A stretch of DNA of 33,225 nucleotides from assembly GCA_013285905.1 (NCBI GenBank), contig JABDGU010000018.1, forward strand, positions 1-33,225, in the 5' to 3' direction. A model generated the notes under the pieces. The model was not told where the DNA came from. It worked only from the letters and a program-made list of their open reading frames with translations, and did no database searches. Shown here piece by piece: positions 32,283 to 33,225 of the stretch; the stretch's first letter is position 1; each line of letters begins with the position of its first letter. Both the position numbers and the translations under genes were made by a program. This DNA is from Bacteroidota bacterium. Its GTDB lineage: Bacteria; Bacteroidota; Bacteroidia; Chitinophagales; Chitinophagaceae.

Positions 32283-32570
32283 TTAATGGAGAATCTCTAT
32301 AACTAAAGTCCGGCAGGCATCGAAGACAATTGAATCAGCTGTTATTTTCCTGACGATATGTAAAGGAAGCATATTTGCCATGCCCAATATTTTATATTTC
32401 TGATCCTCATTCATATTTATCCTTGCCCATTCCCTGTGATTGGGATTTGCATAATAAATGTTATTATCCTGTGTTGAAGTCTGAAAGTTTTTACTGTCTT
32501 CATCGACACTGATGAGCAAGTAATTATTTACTTTGGTTTTATTGTGATTTAAAACAACGCATGCGCTCAT
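32283..32570 (-). CDS. Hypothetical protein paired with RHH protein
   Basis: 95 residues, soluble. NKTKVNNYLLISVDED, then IYYANPNHREWARINMNEDQKYKILGMANML and RKITADSIVFDACRTLVIEIL; no known motif. Second gene of a leftward pair, 22 bases after a ribbon-helix-helix gene. Size and order would allow a toxin downstream of an antitoxin, but no toxin fold was recognised and it may be unrelated to TA systems. Confidence 0.5.
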   Translation of the reverse strand: MSACVVLNHNKTKVNNYLLISVDEDSKNFQTSTQDNNIYYANPNHREWARINMNEDQKYKILGMANMLPLHIVRKITADSIVFDACRTLVIEILH

Positions 32571-32592
32571 GTGAGAAATGATTTGTTTGAAA

Positions 32593-32766
32593 CTAGCGCC
32601 GTTGCAGATTTTCTTCCGTCCTTTTTTTTACGTCGGCTTTAACGAGGGACTTGATATAGTCGGAGAGGTTGCTATAATCTTCTTTTACGAGGTCGATAAC
32701 TTTTTGCTTCAGCGTTGGGGAAACATTGGTAACCTTGATGTAGTTAGAATCTGCGTTTGCTCTCAT
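32593..32766 (-). CDS. Ribbon-helix-helix DNA-binding protein
   Basis: 57 residues from the ATG at 32766. The longer frame from 32910 is not used: its first 48 codons are hydrophobic, nothing like the rest, and overlap the late promoter. The pattern NYIKVTNVSPTLKQKVIDLV then NLSDYIKSLVKADVKKR is a strand, helix, turn, helix of the Arc/CopG type, which binds direct or inverted repeats as dimers spaced about one helix turn apart. It lies beside the largest GGTAAT array (four copies in 11-base phase), making it a candidate binder of that motif. A leftward promoter with TTTG-N17-TACCTTTG (complement of 32803-32831) would drive it and overlaps one GGTAAT copy, so self-control is likely. Confidence 0.7.
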   Translation of the reverse strand: MRANADSNYIKVTNVSPTLKQKVIDLVKEDYSNLSDYIKSLVKADVKKRTEENLQRR

Positions 32767-32795
32767 ATTAGTGTGTAAAATTAAGGCAATGTGAG

Positions 32796-32902
32796 GGTAT
32801 TGCAAAGGTAATAGAAATTTATTTCTGCAAAAGCGATTTGAAATATAAAAGGTAATGTAAAGGTAATAGGCAAATAGAGCAAAAAAAGCAATTCTATTTT
32901 TG
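32796..32902 (+). promoter_or_regulatory. Late promoter P4 with four phased GGTAAT repeats
   Basis: GGTATT at 32796 (one mismatch), GGTAAT at 32807, 32851 and 32862. Distances 11, 44 and 11 bases, all multiples of 11, so the copies face the same side of the helix. TATTTTTG at 32895-32902 (perfect -7 box) starts 33 bases after the last copy. No TTTG at -33. The start codon at 32910 lies only about eight bases past the box, so the message is leaderless or nearly so. Confidence 0.6.
32803..32831 (-). promoter_or_regulatory. Leftward promoter of the RHH gene
   Basis: On the leftward strand TTTG (complement of 32828-32831), 17 bases, then TACCTTTG (complement of 32803-32810), a perfect TAnnTTTG. 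The -7 box shares bases with the GGTAAT copy at 32807. Predicted start near 32797; leader about 30 bases to ATG 32766. Confidence 0.5.
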
Positions 32903-32909
32903 AATTGCA

Positions 32910-33225
32910 ATGAAAAAACAATACCTCTTATACAATGTGATCTACTCCGGAACAGCGGGGGATTTCATCAATGCATTGGAGGCAAATAAAGAATCCGGTA
33001 CCAATGTGAGGGTTAACAGCCCGGGCGGCGATCCTTATTCTACCTATGGCATGATAGCCAAAGCGGGTGAAATGGATAATGTGAGCTACCAGGTTGACGG
33101 CCAAGCCAATTCATGCGCGTTTTATTTAGTAGCCAATGCGGGGATGGACAATGTGGAATGCCTGGACGTTTCGACATTTATTGCACACCGCGCAGCATCC
33201 TGGATGGAAAAATACCCGGACATGA
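32910..33225 (+). CDS. ClpP-like prohead protease, 3' end outside window
   Basis: 105 residues visible, running off the right edge. RVNSPGGDPYSTYGMIAKAG (about 34-53) is the oxyanion-hole/Gly-rich motif. The nucleophile is Ser 68 in QANSCAF and the base His 93 in FIAHRA, as in ClpP/S14-type phage proteases that mature the capsid. The family normally has a longer C-terminal scaffold part, expected beyond the window together with the major capsid gene. It is the first gene of the P4 unit. Confidence 0.82.
   Translation, partial: MKKQYLLYNVIYSGTAGDFINALEANKESGTNVRVNSPGGDPYSTYGMIAKAGEMDNVSYQVDGQANSCAFYLVANAGMDNVECLDVSTFIAHRAASWMEKYPDM

Noticed and set aside
32593-32910. 105-residue version of the RHH gene
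   Set aside because: Its first 48 codons are hydrophobic and Phe/Tyr-rich, run through the late promoter, and do not belong to the RHH fold.
1-33225. tRNA genes, rRNA, CRISPR arrays, insertion sequences, integrase or attachment sites
   Set aside because: None seen on either strand; no cloverleaf, no regular spacer arrays, no transposase or recombinase motifs.

Overview
The window is one continuous stretch of a contractile-tailed (Mu/P2-like) phage or prophage of a Bacteroidota host. The phage identity rests on terminase, portal, ClpP-type prohead protease, sheath, tube, tape measure and Mu-type baseplate families. The Bacteroidota assignment rests on TAnnTTTG -7 promoter boxes, the near absence of Shine-Dalgarno sequences, and protein families seen mainly in phages of that phylum; Chitinophagaceae or Sphingobacteriia relatives are my guess. 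No integrase, transposase, lysis gene, major capsid gene or host flank is visible, so lifestyle and genome ends are undetermined.

Positions 1-9.8 kb hold a tightly packed rightward early operon for DNA metabolism: a RecE/Cas4-like nuclease, a NinB-like recombination protein, an adenine methyltransferase fused to a ParB domain, an SNF2 helicase, a replication initiator that carries iteron-like repeats inside its linker (possible origin), and a small PD-(D/E)XK nuclease. Positions 9.8-11.2 kb are a disturbed, AT-richer patch: a leftward XRE regulator pair with its operator, a cut-off cytosine methyltransferase, and about 350 bases without a gene that end in two promoters. These promoters lead to an amber-interrupted ORF and the putative small terminase subunit.

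Positions 12.2-33.2 kb are late genes: a secreted protein, a ubiquitin-like-domain protein, TerL, sheath, tube, tail chaperone with a -1 frameshift, tape measure, Mu gp46/gp47/gp48-like baseplate genes, a fibre, then DNA-circularisation, hub and spike proteins, a gpW-like protein, portal and protease. Terminase and portal are separated by about 15 kb of tail genes. Three cassettes containing leftward genes interrupt the late region (15.6-16.5, 24.3-25.5, 32.3-32.8 kb). The middle one also carries a rightward lipoprotein gene.

The most unusual signal is a promoter family. Four intergenic regions (12.24, 16.51, 25.55 and 32.80 kb) carry an AAAGGTAATR motif, mostly as direct repeats exactly 11 bases apart. 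The last GGTAAT starts 33-34 bases before a TAnnTTTG-like box, and none has a TTTG -33 element. One starts the late region and each of the others restarts rightward transcription just after a cassette. I read them as activator-dependent late promoters. A ribbon-helix-helix protein encoded beside the largest array is one candidate binder. Other points of note are the perfect T-TTT-TTT slip site in the tail chaperone, the methyltransferase-ParB fusion, the ubiquitin-like protein, and a G8 tract that puts a small ORF out of frame with an ideally placed ATG.
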